DNA from: Rheinheimera sp. EpRS3
Lineage (GTDB): Bacteria; Pseudomonadota; Gammaproteobacteria; Enterobacterales; Alteromonadaceae
DNA length: 64,000 bases
Assembly: GCF_001513785.1 (NCBI RefSeq)
Contig: NZ_LNQS01000008.1
Location: 620,001-684,000 of the forward strand
Direction of reading: 5' to 3'
Part shown: positions 8,093 through 16,736 of the stretch, piece by piece
Layout: every line of letters starts with the position of its first letter
Numbering within the stretch: position 1 is the stretch's first letter
The notes under the pieces: generated by a model
The model's input: only the letters and a program-made list of their open reading frames with translations
Database searches by the model: none
Told to the model about the DNA's origin: nothing
Made by a program: the position numbers and the translations under genes

Positions 8093-9588
8093 ATTTCGAA
8101 CCCCTCTTCTATAAGAAGGGCTTCAAGCTCTTCTTCAGCTCTTTCCAGCGCAGCGAGCTTTTTCTGAAAATCTTTCAATGCCTCTTCTACGGTAATGCTT
8201 TCTTCTTCCAATGGCTTTTGCACGTAGCGCGCAATATTCAGGTTAAAGTCGTTTTCGGCAATTTCATTAAGGCTTACCCAGCGGGCAACGCCTTCAATTT
8301 CATCTGCCTTGGTGCCGGTCAAATATTGCTGATGATAGATGCGGTAAATTTCATCAGACTGGTCATTGCTAAGAGTATTTTGCGCACGGCCTTTGGTGTA
8401 GATTTCTTCGGCGTTAATAATAAGCACATGATTGTTATGTTCTGCAGGCCGGTTTTGCCGCAGTACCAGAATACAGGCCGGAATGCCTGTGCCGTAGAAC
8501 AAGTTGCTGGCCAGGCCAATAATGGCCTCTATTTTATTTTGCTTAAGTAGTGCTGTTCTGATAACACCTTCGGCAGCACCGCGAAATAGCACACCGTGCG
8601 GTAATACTACTGCCATGCGACCTTTGCTGTTAAGTGACGCCAGCATATGCTGCACCCAGGCAAAATCGCCATTAGTTTGTGGGGCCAGGCCATATTGCTT
8701 TCTACCATATTGGTCATTTTGCCATTTGTCATAACCCCACTCTTTTAAGCTAAAAGGCGGATTGGCAATAACACAATCAAAGGCTTCCAGCTGATCATTA
8801 ACGACAAATTTAGGGTCACGCAGTGTATCGCCCCGCAAAATCTGAAAATCCTCCTGGCCGTGTAAGAACAGGTTCATCCGAGCAATAGCCTCGGTTGTCA
8901 GGTTTTTTTCCTGGCCTTTGATTTTTAGCAGGCGTGGATCACCGCCGTTTTCTTGAACATGGTGAATGGTCTCCAGCAACATACCGCCCGTACCACAGGC
9001 CGGGTCGTACACACTTTCACCGGCAACCGGGTCCAGCACGTTTACCATTAAGCGAATAATAGTACGAGGCGTGTAGAACTCACCGGCCTTTTTATTGGCT
9101 TTGTCGGCAAAGCGTTTAATCAGGTACTCATAGGCGCGGCCCATGTCATCATCACGCACGCTAGCCACGCCTAAATTCACCTTATTAAAGTGATTCAGTA
9201 AGGTTGATAGCAGCTCGTCTGACAAGCGTTCTTTGTTAGTCCAACTGGCATCACCGAAAATGCCATATAAGTGTGGGTTAGCTACTTCGATAGTACGAAA
9301 GGCATCTTTAAGTGCCTGACCAATATCTTTGGTTTTAGCAAATACCTGGCTCCAGTGTGCTTCGGCTGGAATTTTAATGCGGTGGAACATGTCGCCACGG
9401 GCTAACTCTTCATCAGCCACCTGCTTCATGGCATCATCAAATTCTTCGTCATACACATCGCAAATGCGCTTAAAGAACAGTACCGGAAATATATAAGTCT
9501 TGTAGTCTGATGCATCGATGGGGCCGGTAATAATGTGCGCGGCATGCCATAGATGTGCTTCCAGATCCTTCAAGTTAATCAATGTCAT
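8089..9588 (-). CDS. hsdM: Type I DNA methyltransferase M subunit, first copy
   Basis: A 499-residue HsdM, first gene of the operon. The N-terminal helical domain (IDASDYKTYIFPVLFFKR) is followed by motif I DPACGTGG at 195-202 and motif IV NPPF at 276-279. The protein ends in an acidic coiled-coil-like tail (ALERAEEELEALL). NPPF is the more common form of the N6-adenine motif in HsdM, while the second copy has NPPY. Its stop overlaps the start of the unknown gene by 4 nt. Two complete, non-identical M genes beside one S and one R is not the standard hsdRMS layout. Confidence 0.95.
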   Translation of the reverse strand: MTLINLKDLEAHLWHAAHIITGPIDASDYKTYIFPVLFFKRICDVYDEEFDDAMKQVADEELARGDMFHRIKIPAEAHWSQVFAKTKDIGQALKDAFRTIEVANPHLYGIFGDASWTNKERLSDELLSTLLNHFNKVNLGVASVRDDDMGRAYEYLIKRFADKANKKAGEFYTPRTIIRLMVNVLDPVAGESVYDPACGTGGMLLETIHHVQENGGDPRLLKIKGQEKNLTTEAIARMNLFLHGQEDFQILRGDTLRDPKFVVNDQLEAFDCVIANPPFSLKEWGYDKWQNDQYGRKQYGLAPQTNGDFAWVQHMLASLNSKGRMAVVLPHGVLFRGAAEGVIRTALLKQNKIEAIIGLASNLFYGTGIPACILVLRQNRPAEHNNHVLIINAEEIYTKGRAQNTLSNDQSDEIYRIYHQQYLTGTKADEIEGVARWVSLNEIAENDFNLNIARYVQKPLEEESITVEEALKDFQKKLAALERAEEELEALLIEEGFEI

Positions 9589-9679
9589 CTACAACTCAAT
9601 TCTTGTTATGAAATAGCAATGGGGTTAAACAGAATACTGTACAGCTCTTCAACGCTGTAATACACAGTGAATTTACTCT

Positions 9680-9870
9680 TCAGTATTTTTTTATTTCAGG
9701 GCGTTCAGCTTTCACATCGTCGTTATTGCCCTTGATATGCTGAGCCACTTTAAAGTCGGTTACATCTAATAAAGGTTCATCGGCTGATGTACCAAAAAAC
9801 AGAAAGGATCCACAAGTTGCATGGTGTTTTCATCAAAGTATCCAGATAACGCAGCCAGATAGTATTCGTA
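9680..9870 (-). pseudogene. Frameshifted remnant of an unidentified gene
   Basis: On the minus strand two adjacent frames read like parts of one protein tail. Directly after the stop of the 97-residue membrane protein comes YEYYLAALSGYFDENTMQLV, in the same frame as that stop. After a shift near 9810 comes GTSADEPLLDVTDFKVAQ, continuing to a TGA at 9680-9682. Neither piece has a start codon or ribosome binding site, and together they cover only about 60 residues. I read this as a decayed C-terminal fragment left between the RM operon and the next gene. Parent family not recognised. Confidence 0.5.
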
Positions 9871-10164
9871 CTAAGGCTTTTTGCTTAACAACACAAAGCC
9901 AGCAAAATACACCGCCAGTGCTATAAGCGGTAGGGTGAAGATCCAGTAGCCGCTGGTGTCGGCTGCATTTTGGTAGTTAATAATGCCTAAAATTATGCCC
10001 ACTATGCCCGAGCCGGGTAACCATACCCAGGCGCTTAGCATATAGGCGTGCAGCAAACGGTTACGTTGCTGTATCCCCATCGACGTATAAAAGCCAATAG
10101 CGAACACGATATAAGCGGCAAAAAAGGTGGCGATGCAGGCGAAGATGGTCCAGCCTAATGTCAT
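9871..10164 (-). CDS. Small membrane protein, unknown function
   Basis: A 97-residue hydrophobic protein with three likely membrane helices: about 5-27, 43-63 and 74-93 (the last ending VLLSKKP). The loop TSMGIQQRNRLLHAYM between the first two is basic and likely cytosolic. No enzyme motif is visible. I do not recognise a family. It stands alone on the minus strand, divergent from the secreted protein gene at 10336. The frame continues past its stop into a coding-like remnant, so this gene could be the surviving front part of something longer. Confidence 0.6.
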   Translation of the reverse strand: MTLGWTIFACIATFFAAYIVFAIGFYTSMGIQQRNRLLHAYMLSAWVWLPGSGIVGIILGIINYQNAADTSGYWIFTLPLIALAVYFAGFVLLSKKP

Positions 10165-10335
10165 ATCCTGTCCTTGGTAGGTTAGGCCTTTAATAATGCT
10201 ATTAACGGCCTTAAGTGGGTACAGCTGGCGTTATTTTGCGATACTTAACGGCAGATGTAAAATAAAGCGTTTCATCATTCAGCACAAAGTCACCGGCTTA
10301 TGGTGACACTGCAATATTTAACAAGGATGCCCGGC

Positions 10336-10848
10336 TTGAAAGCGTTACTATTACTTAGTGCCACGGTAATAACCGTAGTTTGCTCAGGGCCTATACAAGC
10401 CGCGGTGCCCAGCCACTGCAGTGCGGAAGAAATGACCTTGTTCTCATGCCAAATTGAACAGTCTGCCAAGGTGGTGTCGTTGTGTGCATCGCAGCCTTTG
10501 TCAAAGGCATCGGCGCTGGCTTACCGTTTTGGTAAGCCGGGTAATATTGAACTTGAATTTCCGAAAACGGCCGTTAATTCAATCGAAAAGTTTCGTTTTG
10601 CGCATTACTTCCGCTATCAGGTCGACCGCAAAACCCTGGCGTTTAATATTGGCCACTACCACTATATGTTGTTCGATTATTACGAAGGTGAGGAAACCCC
10701 GCCTTACGGGCGTGGTATTTTGGTAACTGACACCCGGCACAGCGATAAAACAGTTTCCTTGCTATGCCGTGATGAAGTGGTGGCTGAGCTGCCGCTGCTT
10801 AACGATATTGTGCCCTGTGATGCCGGCAATGCCCTGGCGAATTGCTGA
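10336..10848 (+). CDS. Secreted cysteine-containing protein, unknown function
   Basis: Signal peptide at the N-terminus (LKALLLLSATVITVV, then a cut near GPIQAA), followed by a mature domain of about 150 residues with six to seven cysteines (SHC, LFSC, SLC, LLC, VPC, NC). The motif FSCQIEQSAKVVSLCAS with a following AYRFGKPGNIELEFP resembles a common family of uncharacterised proteobacterial secreted proteins. The start is uncertain: an ATG frame opens at 10300, but AAGGA at 10323-10327 sits 8 nt before a TTG at 10336, and starting there gives a clean signal peptide. It ends 45 nt before the PoNi-like gene, so the two may be co-transcribed. Confidence 0.65.
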   Translation: MKALLLLSATVITVVCSGPIQAAVPSHCSAEEMTLFSCQIEQSAKVVSLCASQPLSKASALAYRFGKPGNIELEFPKTAVNSIEKFRFAHYFRYQVDRKTLAFNIGHYHYMLFDYYEGEETPPYGRGILVTDTRHSDKTVSLLCRDEVVAELPLLNDIVPCDAGNALANC

Positions 10849-10893
10849 AACGGTACAAAAAATACTTAATTAGGTTAAACGTAGAAAATCTGT

Positions 10894-12417
10894 ATGACGA
10901 CTTTTTCAACTTATAGCCAGCGTTTTATGGATGAACTGCTGTGGCGCGGGCAACACTTTAATCTGCTGGCTGATAAAGAGCTGGAATCTGCCTTATATGC
11001 CTGCGAACCCATACCAGCAGAGCATGACACAGATGAGTTTTGTCTGGTGCCGGCAGACAAGCTGTACCGGCTGCCACAGCCGGTTACGCTGGGCGGGCAG
11101 GCAACCACTGTGGTATCTGTGATGTTGGGCAATGTTTTTTTGGTGTTTCGCGGCCAGCTGGCGCACACCTTTGCAAAGGAGTTGTCACTTAGCTTTGATC
11201 AACAACGGCAAGTACCACGACCGAATGATATGGCCGGTTTACTAAACGTGTATGTCGAAACAACAGATGACCACTATGAAGCAGTAGCAGAAGACGATAT
11301 AGCGCCCATGCTCGCCGCTGGCAAACTGTATGACAATATCTATTACCGCAGCGAAGAAGTAACCGACGGCATAGTGATCAAGCAGCGCCGGCTGATTGCC
11401 TATGAATCCAGCCGTTTTCCGGGCTTTACCTTGTTAGGTACTGAACATGCCGCCTGGTTGAACGATGCAAGTCAGGAAAAACTAAACCAGATCAATGCCC
11501 AGCATGAAGCACAGCGTCAGGCTGAACGCGCAGCCGTAGCTGCTGAAGTTAATACCGTGGCGGATGCGGATAAGCTAGCGCTATTACAACGCAGCCAAGC
11601 CGCTATGACACCGGATGATGCTTTTATTGCCGCGCGCCGGCAAAAGTTTATCAGTGCCCAGCTATACCGGGCAATGCTGTCACATTGCAATACGGTGGAA
11701 GACTATTGGCGTGATAATCTCATGCAGGCCGACCCAACAGCGGAGGATCAGGCCCGTAAAGCCCGCGATATTCAAAGCGCCCATCTGGATGAGTTACTAC
11801 TGAGGTATACCGCCGGTGAAGCCATTGCATCCTTGCCACCTTACCTTGAAAGACTAATTGGCAGTTATGAGCAGCACCAGCTAGCACTGGCACATTATGA
11901 GCAAATGGCAAATATTCCACCTCTGGCCATAGATGATGACCTGGAGCACTACGAAGAAGCCGTGCAGGTGATCAGCCTGTGTATTTTGTTGCAGCGCACC
12001 GATTTACTGCAGCGCTTTGTCAGCTTACTGGACAACGCTGGCTATGCCGCTGAAGACACCTTATATGAAGATTTACTCAAAAAACTGCTGCCACAACGCC
12101 ATGACGTAGATGAGTGGTATCACGAGGTTTATACCCCGCTGATCCAGTCTATTTATGCGCCGGACAAGCAGCAGGCCTCTGAGCTGCTGCAACAGTATTG
12201 TAATCAGTGGTATCCGGCATTTGAAGAAGCTGCCTGGTATGATGCCCATTCCTGGGGCGATGAAGGCAGTTATGTCGGGTATTGGGCTTTTGAAGCTGCC
12301 GCTATTGCCTTTCTTTACGGTATAGACGACAGCAGCATAGAGCATATGGTTTACCCGAAAGAGCTGGTGGCTTACGCCCGCGCGGGTGCGCCGCCCTTCA
12401 CCAGACTGGGTTTATAG
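10894..12417 (+). CDS. PoNi-like immunity protein (DUF1910/DUF1911) with extra N-terminal domain
   Basis: A 507-residue protein in two parts joined by a charged helix (about 195-225). Residues 245-500 resemble PoNi immunity proteins: a helical DUF1910-like half (RRQKFISAQLYRAMLSHC to LLLRYTAGEAI), then a DUF1911-like half with YVGYWAFEAAAIAFLYGIDD at 460-479 and MVYPKELVAYAR. PoNi proteins neutralise PoNe DNase toxins delivered between bacteria. No PoNe toxin is encoded nearby, so this would be an orphan. The N-terminal 190 residues (VPADKLYRLPQPVTLGG, TTVVSVMLGNVFLVFRG) belong to no family I know. No signal peptide, so cytosolic, as expected against a DNase. Assignment rests on motif memory. 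Confidence 0.7.
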   Translation: MTTFSTYSQRFMDELLWRGQHFNLLADKELESALYACEPIPAEHDTDEFCLVPADKLYRLPQPVTLGGQATTVVSVMLGNVFLVFRGQLAHTFAKELSLSFDQQRQVPRPNDMAGLLNVYVETTDDHYEAVAEDDIAPMLAAGKLYDNIYYRSEEVTDGIVIKQRRLIAYESSRFPGFTLLGTEHAAWLNDASQEKLNQINAQHEAQRQAERAAVAAEVNTVADADKLALLQRSQAAMTPDDAFIAARRQKFISAQLYRAMLSHCNTVEDYWRDNLMQADPTAEDQARKARDIQSAHLDELLLRYTAGEAIASLPPYLERLIGSYEQHQLALAHYEQMANIPPLAIDDDLEHYEEAVQVISLCILLQRTDLLQRFVSLLDNAGYAAEDTLYEDLLKKLLPQRHDVDEWYHEVYTPLIQSIYAPDKQQASELLQQYCNQWYPAFEEAAWYDAHSWGDEGSYVGYWAFEAAAIAFLYGIDDSSIEHMVYPKELVAYARAGAPPFTRLGL

Positions 12418-12432
12418 CACCAGGCGGCCGTT

Positions 12433-13476
12433 TTAGCTTTGTGATACGCTCTGGCCGTCCTGCAGGCGCTCAGCGCCGCGGGTTACTACCTTTTCACCGG
12501 CCTGCAGGCCTTCATCTACCGTAACCCAGTCGCCGTGGCCATCACTGATTTTCACGGCCTTACGCCTGGCAATGTTATTGTTATCCACGGTAACAACATA
12601 GGTGCCGTCACTGCGCAGCAGCACCGCATCGCGGTGTATTGTTATCGCGGCCTTGCTATTACGGGTGGCGACTTTTACGTTTACCAGCTCCCCTGCCAGC
12701 CACTGCGTAGATGCTGCCCCCAGTTTTAACCGTAGTTCAGCACGCTGGCTTTGGGCATCGGCCGCCGGGATCACTGCTGTTACGGCGGCACTGCCCTGAT
12801 ATTGCGGGTTACTGATCTGCAACATATCGCCCAGTTTTACATAGCGCAGGTATTGCAATGGCACATAAGCGCGTACCTCCAGCTGATAAATATCCTGCAA
12901 CCGCAATAACGGCGAACTGCGGGAAACATCGCCGCCGGCTTCGCGCAACCGCTGTGCTACCACACCGGCAAAAGGCGCAGTAACCTGGGTGCGGCTTAAC
13001 TGATCATCCAACTGGGCAATACGGGCAGCGATGATATCGGCATCGGCCTGAGCCAACTGATAATCGGAGCGGGCTTTATCCAGTTGTAACAGCGAAACAC
13101 TCTGGCTTTGCTGTAAATTCTGTAAGCGCTGATATTCAGCCTGAAAATAAGCGGTTTGCAATTTGGCGCGTTGCCACTGCGCCGTTAGTTCGGCTTTTTG
13201 CAACTGCAGCGGCACCGGGTCTAATTGCACCAGCAAGTCGCCGGCCTGCACCAAGGTACCCGCTTCGGCAACCCAACTTAGCCTGCCATCAATACCGGCG
13301 GTTATTTCAGTATTGTTGATACTGTATACGGTGCCGGCTGCATCTATTGTTGGCACTTCATAAGATAACCGGCTTTCACTTAATTGCACTGATGTGGCTG
13401 TTGGCGTGGGCACGGCAGTTTGCGCTAGCAGGCTAAAGCTGCAGCACAGTGTGATAACCAGCATAGACTTACGCAT
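12433..13476 (-). CDS. RND efflux pump periplasmic adaptor (membrane fusion protein)
   Basis: A 347-residue protein with an N-terminal signal peptide (MRKSMLVITLCCSFSLLAQ). A biotinyl-lipoyl half (GRLSWVAEAGTLVQAGDLLVQLD) is followed by an alpha-helical hairpin (about 100-165, LQKAELTAQWQRAKLQTAYF) and the second lipoyl half (VTAPFAGVVAQRLREAGG), then beta-barrel and membrane-proximal domains ending KVVTRGAERLQDGQ. It bridges the inner-membrane RND pump to an outer-membrane channel. Its start overlaps the end of the pump gene by 8 nt, so the two are translated together. No lipobox is seen, so it is probably periplasmic without a lipid anchor. Confidence 0.93.
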   Translation of the reverse strand: MRKSMLVITLCCSFSLLAQTAVPTPTATSVQLSESRLSYEVPTIDAAGTVYSINNTEITAGIDGRLSWVAEAGTLVQAGDLLVQLDPVPLQLQKAELTAQWQRAKLQTAYFQAEYQRLQNLQQSQSVSLLQLDKARSDYQLAQADADIIAARIAQLDDQLSRTQVTAPFAGVVAQRLREAGGDVSRSSPLLRLQDIYQLEVRAYVPLQYLRYVKLGDMLQISNPQYQGSAAVTAVIPAADAQSQRAELRLKLGAASTQWLAGELVNVKVATRNSKAAITIHRDAVLLRSDGTYVVTVDNNNIARRKAVKISDGHGDWVTVDEGLQAGEKVVTRGAERLQDGQSVSQS

Positions 13477-16400
13477 GATGAGATCCTTGAGCCGAAGCTG
13501 ATAAAGTTGCAGGTTGCACCACCTTAGGCCGCTGCATTTGCAGCACCGCTGGTAGTAAGATCAGGGTAAATATAGCGCTGATGGCCATACCGCCCACTAT
13601 CACCGTAGCAAGGCCGCGATAAATCTCAGCGCCTACGCCGGGAATTAACATCAGCGGCAGCATACCGAATAAACTGGTCAGCGTGCTCATATATACTGGC
13701 CGGGCACGCAACAAAATGGCCTGGCGCACGGCTTCTGGCCGGCTTAAGCCTTCACGTTCGCCACTGCGGGTTTGATCGACCAGTAAAATGGCATTATTTA
13801 CCACCAGGCCAAGCAAAATAATAAAACCAATCATTGTTAGCAGATCCAGCGACTGCGGCGTAAACAGGTTTACCAGTGCCAATGCCATAACACCGCCGGC
13901 AATGGCCAGCGGCATAACCAGTAACACCAACAATGCATCGCGCAATGATTTAAACAGTGCCGTCATTAATAACAGCAAAATCAGCAGCGCCAGCGCGAAG
14001 TTCAGCAACATTTCGTCAATGGCCGAATTCATCTGGCTGGCATTACCGCTTAGCTGCAGGCTGGCGCCATCAGGCAATACCTGCTGCATAGCTGGCATAA
14101 CGTGTTGCTGCAACAGCTCCATGGTTTCATCCAGTGACATCCCCTCCGGTGGCCGTACAATTAAACTGATAGTGCGTTTGCCGCCAATACGCCGCAACTG
14201 CGATGGCCCGACTGTCTGACGGATCTGTGCCATATCTGCCAGTGTTTGCACGCCTGCGCGCGGTGTTACCAGCGGCATGGCCGCCAGTTGCTCTGGGGTG
14301 TGCCATTGCTGGGCGCGCAGAATAACGTCCATTCTGTCATTGCCATCAAAATACTCTGAGACAAATAAACCACTGGTAAAAGAGCGTACATAGTTAGCCA
14401 CATCGGCGCGGTTCAGGCCAGCCTGGCTGATGGCTCTGTCGTTGGGTAGCAATTGCAGTTCTGGCTCAGCCATGTCGAGCGCAGGTATCGGCTGGGCACT
14501 GCCGCCGGGCAGGTGTTGCTGTACCGCTGCCACACCAATACGCGCTACCTGCAGCAGTGCCGTTAAATCCGGCCCTTGCAGGTTCAGCTCTACACTGCGG
14601 CCATCGCCACCGCCAGATACGTTAATCATTGAGCCGCGAAATAAAAATACCTGGGTATCTGGTATGCCGGCAAAAACGTCGTTACGTACTACGTCCATTA
14701 ACTGCTCTACCTGAGTCGGGTCGGCCGCATAAACAAAACCACCACTGGCATTGGGGCCAAAAGTATAAAAGTTATAGCTTTTAATGCCCGGTAACTTGCC
14801 GCCACTGTAATGAGGCTCCAGCCGCTGGATCACGCGGTTAGCCAGCTCCTGCTCCAGAAAATCAATATTACCGCCCGGCGGCAGGCTGAATGAATAAAAG
14901 AAGCCGTCTGTCGGCGCCCGTGGCATAAAGTCGGTGCGCGGCATCAGCAGCAGTGTCAGCAGCACTGATCCCAGCGTCAGCCCTGTTAGCCAGCTTAAGC
15001 GCTTAACGCTGTTATTGGTCAGGCGCATAATCATCTGGCTTAAGCGCTGCCAGTACTGTGCAAATGGGTCAGTGCTGACGCTGTGGCCCAGCCAGTAGCG
15101 GCTGGCCAGCGGAATAACGGTAGTGGCGGCAATAAAGCTGCTGCATACCGCCACCGATAACGTTAGCGCCAAATCAGAAAACAGCTGGCCTTCAATGCCG
15201 GCCATAAACAGAATTGGCAGAAAAATAGCTACTGTTGTTGCAGTAGAGGCCAGCAAAGCACCACTAACCTGGGCCGCGCCGCGCAAAGCGGCCTTTTTGT
15301 CGTCCAGCCCTTCGCTTTTTAGCCGCAGAATATTTTCCTGCACTATGATGGCTGCATCCAGCACCAGGCCGACAGCAAATGCCAGCCCCGCCAGTGAAAT
15401 AACATTCAGGCTGCGGCCAAGCAGCTGCAGCGCCAGCAGCGCAATAGCCAGCGACAGTGGAATACTCAGCGCAATAATGGCAGTGGCGCGCCAACCGCGC
15501 ATAAATAACCACAGTAAACTCAGCGCCAGCAGCACACCTAAGCCCAGGTTACTTTTTACCAGCGCCAGCGCATTACGTATGTGAACGGAGGCATCAAAGC
15601 TTAAATCCATTACCAGGCCGACTTTCAGCAACGGTCCTTCATTCAGCTCACGCAGCGCCAGGTTAATGTCGTCAAGTAACGCCACTGTATTAGCATCGTT
15701 ATTGCGCGCTATCGTAATGTAATAGGCATGAACGCCATTACGCAGCGTAAAGCCGGTACGGTCACTAAAACCGGTTGTTACGCTAGCCACATCACGCAGG
15801 TAAATTGGCCGCTCGCCACTGTAGCTGATGATCATATCCAGCAGCGATGCCGGGTTAAACTGGCCAGCAAACCGCACGGTATATTGGCGCCGGCCAACAT
15901 CGGCAAAACCGCCTGAGGCATCGGTAGCGGCGCGAATTTGCGCTGCCATATTATTGATATTCAGCCCCAGCGCCGCAGCGCGGTGCGGATCAAAGGTAAT
16001 ACGCAGCTCTCGCGGACGCTGGCTGTTTAAATTAACCTGGCCTACCCCCTGAATACGGCTTAGCCGCGGGTAAACCACGTCTTCAATCAGTTGCTGGTAC
16101 TGCGCTACATCACGCACATTGTTACCCGGTAACGGCCGGATCAACAGTGATGCGGCGTTCGGCGTATTCTGGCCACCACCGGCGACGACAGTAGGCTCAA
16201 GCGCATCAAGCGGCAGTGCCGGTGCCTGGTTCAGGTTGTTAATAACATCCAGTGTTGCCTGCTGCATGTTAGCGCCAACATCAAATGTCAGTGTAATAGA
16301 ACCAAAACCACGCTGAATATTGGTTTCTACCTTGATAACGCCGCGTGTATTTTTTATGGCGTTTTCAATTGGTTCAATAATAACGGCTTCGACTTCCTGC

Positions 16401-16567
16401 GGTGCTGCCGAACGCCAACCGGTAAAAACAGAAATTTGTGGTTGTTCAATGTCAGGCGTGATCTGGATTGGCAGCTTTAGCAAGCTGATCACGCCAAACA
16501 ATAAGATAAGCACAGCCAGCACTACAATACTGGCCGGATTTTTTAATGCCGCGCGGGTTAAATTCAT
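13469..16567 (-). CDS. RND multidrug/solute efflux transporter (HAE-1 type)
   Basis: A 1032-residue inner-membrane proton antiporter of the AcrB/MexB kind. Twelve membrane helices are arranged as 1+5 and 1+5 around two large periplasmic loops. The first helix is followed by LPIQITPDIEQPQISVFTGW, and the helix-4 region carries GLAFAVGLVLDAAIIVQEN with the conserved acidic residue. The second half shows LGLVVNNAILLVDQTR. The protein ends shortly after the last helix. No outer-membrane channel gene is adjacent. The tolC gene at 59437 could supply it. Substrate not predictable. The gene comes first in the pair, followed by its adaptor. Confidence 0.95.
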   Translation of the reverse strand: MNLTRAALKNPASIVVLAVLILLFGVISLLKLPIQITPDIEQPQISVFTGWRSAAPQEVEAVIIEPIENAIKNTRGVIKVETNIQRGFGSITLTFDVGANMQQATLDVINNLNQAPALPLDALEPTVVAGGGQNTPNAASLLIRPLPGNNVRDVAQYQQLIEDVVYPRLSRIQGVGQVNLNSQRPRELRITFDPHRAAALGLNINNMAAQIRAATDASGGFADVGRRQYTVRFAGQFNPASLLDMIISYSGERPIYLRDVASVTTGFSDRTGFTLRNGVHAYYITIARNNDANTVALLDDINLALRELNEGPLLKVGLVMDLSFDASVHIRNALALVKSNLGLGVLLALSLLWLFMRGWRATAIIALSIPLSLAIALLALQLLGRSLNVISLAGLAFAVGLVLDAAIIVQENILRLKSEGLDDKKAALRGAAQVSGALLASTATTVAIFLPILFMAGIEGQLFSDLALTLSVAVCSSFIAATTVIPLASRYWLGHSVSTDPFAQYWQRLSQMIMRLTNNSVKRLSWLTGLTLGSVLLTLLLMPRTDFMPRAPTDGFFYSFSLPPGGNIDFLEQELANRVIQRLEPHYSGGKLPGIKSYNFYTFGPNASGGFVYAADPTQVEQLMDVVRNDVFAGIPDTQVFLFRGSMINVSGGGDGRSVELNLQGPDLTALLQVARIGVAAVQQHLPGGSAQPIPALDMAEPELQLLPNDRAISQAGLNRADVANYVRSFTSGLFVSEYFDGNDRMDVILRAQQWHTPEQLAAMPLVTPRAGVQTLADMAQIRQTVGPSQLRRIGGKRTISLIVRPPEGMSLDETMELLQQHVMPAMQQVLPDGASLQLSGNASQMNSAIDEMLLNFALALLILLLLMTALFKSLRDALLVLLVMPLAIAGGVMALALVNLFTPQSLDLLTMIGFIILLGLVVNNAILLVDQTRSGEREGLSRPEAVRQAILLRARPVYMSTLTSLFGMLPLMLIPGVGAEIYRGLATVIVGGMAISAIFTLILLPAVLQMQRPKVVQPATLSASAQGSHHA

Positions 16568-16684
16568 ATAGGGCTATTCCATGCACTGAAGTAGCAGAAA
16601 TCTATCCTGAGGCAGGAAAAAAGCTATGCAGATAGGTTAAGCGGGGGCAATTTTGCGCCAGGCGGGGCGCTATTAATAAAGACT

Positions 16685-16715
16685 TACAGGCTGTAACAAC
16701 CAGTTACAGCCTGTA
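16685..16715 (-). terminator. 13-bp perfect hairpin between TIGR03545 gene and RND pump gene
   Basis: Inverted repeat TACAGGCTGTAAC, 5-nt loop AACCA, GTTACAGCCTGTA. It lies 22 nt after the stop of the upstream minus-strand gene. The following minus-strand sequence (AGTCTTTATT) is only weakly T-rich, so it is either a modest terminator or an RNA-processing/attenuation hairpin in front of the pump operon. Confidence 0.55.
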
Positions 16716-16736
16716 GTGCCGTTTAATTAGTGGCGT

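Noticed and set aside
9600-9660. Possible LexA-like site CTGTACAGTATTCTGT upstream of hsdM1
   Set aside because: LexA boxes need CTGT-N8-ACAG; the second half here is CTGT again, a direct rather than inverted repeat.
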